Shown: positions 22,558-23,847 of the stretch, piece after piece
Layout: every line of letters starts with the position of its first letter
Position numbering within the stretch: the first letter of the stretch is position 1
Virus record (IMG/VR): IMGVR_UViG_3300030419_005446
Coordinates: 1 to 23,847 of that record
Origin: a virus
Strand: one strand, 5' to 3'
Length of the DNA: 23,847 nt
Translations under genes and position numbers: made by a program
The notes under the pieces: generated by a model
What the model was told of the DNA's origin: nothing
Database searches by the model: none
Seen by the model: the letters and a program-made list of their open reading frames with translations, nothing else

Positions 22558-22597
22558 TTGTGACAAATGGAAATAGGACTTTTTTCTATGTGTAATA

Positions 22598-23026
22598 TCA
22601 GTCCGAAACACCTGATCCAGTGGGTGTCAACATCTCACCAGAGGCAATATTTGTAATTTCGGCATAGATTTGATAATTCACAGTCTGTGCAGCAGTGGCA
22701 TTTGAAATGTAAACTTCTTTCATTCTGCCGTTCAAAGTAATTTGATTACTTCCTGTTAAACCACCGGGAGTTTGGGCACCAGAAACTGTTATAAAATGCC
22801 GGGTCGTCTCTGGAGTATTCATTGCGCCCGAGGGAGCAAAGGCAACTCTTAGTGCGTGGGCACCGTGGTTTATGACAGTGACAGATTTTGCGATAGGATC
22901 AAAAGAATGGGGATCTTCCTCGCCTGCGCCGAGGGCGTCAGTTCCAGAGAGATATGGCAGCCCGGCCATCTGATACGACCCAACGTTGTTAACCCCAGGG
23001 GTTCCCCAATTAGCGTTTCTACCCAT
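22598..23026 (-). CDS. probable virion protein, 142 aa, capsid-associated
   Basis: I recognise the general style but not a named family. The pattern is NNVGSYQMAGLPYLSG (14-29), then FDPIAKSVTVINHGAHALRV (43-62), ITVSGAQTPGG, ITLNGRMKEVYISNATAA and a closing YAEITNIASGEMLTPTGSG. This is an all-beta domain with exposed Gly/Thr-rich loops, of the sort found in phage decoration or structural proteins. It sits just upstream of the scaffold and capsid genes, which supports a head-surface role. The ATG at 23026 overlaps the bS21 stop by one base (TAATG), with a GGAGGAG site, so it is coupled to that gene. There is no signal peptide and no Cys. The exact function is unproven. Confidence 0.7.
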   Translation of the reverse strand: MGRNANWGTPGVNNVGSYQMAGLPYLSGTDALGAGEEDPHSFDPIAKSVTVINHGAHALRVAFAPSGAMNTPETTRHFITVSGAQTPGGLTGSNQITLNGRMKEVYISNATAAQTVNYQIYAEITNIASGEMLTPTGSGVSD

Positions 23027-23322
23027 TATTTTCTCCTCCGAGTCTTTTTAGCAAGTCTTTTGGTGCTAGGATTAATTAGTTCGGTCCTATCCTTATTGAC
23101 CTTATCGATGATTCTTTGTCTCTTAGCTTTGTTTTCGGATTTAACCACAGAGGGTTTTTTATATCGGGCTCTTGCTCTGTATTCCTCAATAACACCCTCT
23201 TTTTTTACCTTCTTGATAAACTTCCTAACCATTCGGTCAGCGTTATCCCCACACTCCTGGGCGGTAACCACTATGCATCCATTTATATTTTTTGAAAAAT
23301 TATTCTTTCTTTGTCTTTTCAT
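23026..23322 (-). CDS. phage-encoded ribosomal protein bS21 homologue
   Basis: The 98-aa basic protein matches bacterial small-subunit protein bS21, which in the ribosome lies near the anti-Shine-Dalgarno end of 16S rRNA and aids mRNA initiation. The core runs from about 17 to 70: IVVTAQECGDNADRMVRKFI, then KKVKKEGVIEEYRARARYKK and the PSV-x-x-S-E-N-K-A-K-R continuation. It parallels E. coli bS21 (71 aa) in order: a strand, a helix with RxFxKK, and a basic helix with the YxKP motif. It is longer by an Arg/Lys-rich C-terminal tail. A TTG at 23349 opens a longer frame, but the ATG at 23322 begins a more natural start and sits 4 nt past the upstream stop. Its own SD is weak, so translation is probably coupled. 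Such genes are reported in other phages; shifting host ribosomes to phage mRNA is an idea, not shown. Confidence 0.88.
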   Translation of the reverse strand: MKRQRKNNFSKNINGCIVVTAQECGDNADRMVRKFIKKVKKEGVIEEYRARARYKKPSVVKSENKAKRQRIIDKVNKDRTELINPSTKRLAKKTRRRK

Positions 23323-23326
23323 TTTT

Positions 23327-23728
23327 TTACTTTCTTGTTTTGGCGGCAACTGCTGCCCAGTTGCTCATCCCTGGTAAATTACTTATATCGACCCCAGAGT
23401 CCCCTGGGGCCACGCTGCCGAGCGGTCCTTTTCCAGACTCTGGTATTGGTCTTGTGCCCTCAAACAACTGAGGGTTTGAAAATTTATTTTTGACGTCTTC
23501 GTAAGCAGATCCGCCAATAGCATCCAATACTCTTCTTTTGGAATCTTTCATTTGTTTTGTTGCTTGCGGAGGTGCCTTATGGTGAGCATGCTCAAGCACC
23601 GGATTAACTGTTGTCGAAGTTGACAGCCCTTGAGCTACTTCTGTGATAATTCCAGAGAGAACCCCCTCTTCGAAAATCACTTCCTTAACACACTCTTTAA
23701 TGATATTCTTAAGTTCCGATTTCTTCAT
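23327..23728 (-). CDS. hypothetical protein, 133 aa
   Basis: I cannot name a function. The start is a helical, Lys/Glu-rich segment (MKKSELKNIIKECVKEVIFE) followed by a short hydrophobic stretch (GVLSGIITEVAQGL, 22-35). Short leaders like this open many small proteins of marine myoviruses. The rest is low-complexity, Pro/Gly/Ser-rich (residues 60-110), then an Ala-rich tail (NWAAVAAKTRK); this part may be disordered. The ATG at 23728 has an AAGGAAAGAG site. It ends 4 nt before the bS21 ATG, so the two are likely co-translated, and it belongs to the same short operon as the 142-aa virion protein. A structural or assembly role is plausible from the context, but the sequence alone shows no domain. 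Confidence 0.75.
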   Translation of the reverse strand: MKKSELKNIIKECVKEVIFEEGVLSGIITEVAQGLSTSTTVNPVLEHAHHKAPPQATKQMKDSKRRVLDAIGGSAYEDVKNKFSNPQLFEGTRPIPESGKGPLGSVAPGDSGVDISNLPGMSNWAAVAAKTRK

Positions 23729-23740
23729 CTCTTTCCTTTC

Positions 23741-23847
23741 TTATTTCACTTGGTGCCAGGCCTGGTGTGTGCCCTCGCTAATCCAGACATACTCTGTTGC
23801 GGTTACTCCAGCACTGTCACTAAGGGTATCAAAAGTCCCACTTATAA
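23741..23847 (-). CDS. C-terminal end of an unknown upstream gene (cut by window edge)
   Basis: The minus strand carries an open frame from the right edge down to a TAA at 23743-23741, giving 34 residues that end in EYVWISEGTHQAWHQVK. It comes 12 nt before the ATG of the 133-aa gene, a spacing typical of this cluster, which supports it being real. The segment looks like the last strands of a phage virion protein (SGTFDTLSDSAGVTATEY), but it is too short to assign. Confidence 0.6.
   Translation of the reverse strand, partial: ISGTFDTLSDSAGVTATEYVWISEGTHQAWHQVK

Noticed and set aside
23026-23349. Longer bS21 frame starting at a TTG at 23349
   Set aside because: It would overlap the end of the upstream gene by 23 nt with no SD. 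The ATG at 23322 gives a natural bS21 start.
1-23847. tRNA genes, CRISPR arrays, insertion sequences, integrase or attachment sites
   Set aside because: No cloverleaf-like gap, regularly spaced repeats, transposase or recombinase frame was found; nearly all sequence is accounted for by minus-strand genes.

Overview
This window is a slice of a tailed phage with a contractile tail (myovirus morphology, T4-like structural proteins). Every supported gene is on the minus strand, so transcription runs from high to low coordinates. Genes are packed tightly, often with 1-11 nt overlaps, and most have good Shine-Dalgarno (SD) sites, which points to a bacterial host with normal SD-led initiation. A proteobacterium is a guess, helped by the ROSE-type leader on the Hsp20 gene. 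Both ends of the window cut genes.

In transcription order: the end of an unknown gene (23741-23847), a small hypothetical protein, a phage-encoded ribosomal protein bS21, a probable virion protein, an acidic scaffold (gp22-like) and the major capsid protein (gp23-like). A clear intrinsic terminator follows the capsid gene. Next come the neck and tail-completion genes (gp13-, gp14- and gp15-like), tail sheath, tail tube and a tail assembly chaperone of gp26 type. The chaperone overlaps a second small reading frame in the +1 frame, in the place where many phages make a frameshifted chaperone. A small GTG-start gene and the tape measure protein follow, then baseplate genes: an unnamed tail/baseplate protein, a gp53-like wedge protein, a large hub-like protein and an unknown 483-aa protein.

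The low-coordinate end moves from virion to DNA and cell-biology genes: a compact family A DNA polymerase (T4 itself uses family B), a divergent FtsZ/tubulin-like protein, an unknown 142-aa protein, a small heat-shock protein and a gp32-like single-stranded DNA-binding protein. The Hsp20 gene is a self-contained unit with a sigma70-type promoter, a three-hairpin leader that looks like a ROSE RNA thermometer, and a strong terminator.

A short AT-rich element, read as CTATTTA plus two bases on the coding strand, sits 22-63 nt upstream of five genes that follow real gaps, with a one-mismatch copy before a sixth. It is a candidate phage-specific promoter. The most interesting items are the FtsZ-like protein beside an unusual polymerase, the putative Hsp20 RNA thermometer, the bS21 gene in the capsid operon, the +1 overlapping chaperone frame and the repeated promoter-like motif. 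No tRNA, CRISPR array, insertion sequence or integrase was seen, and no gene-free stretch exceeds 300 bases.
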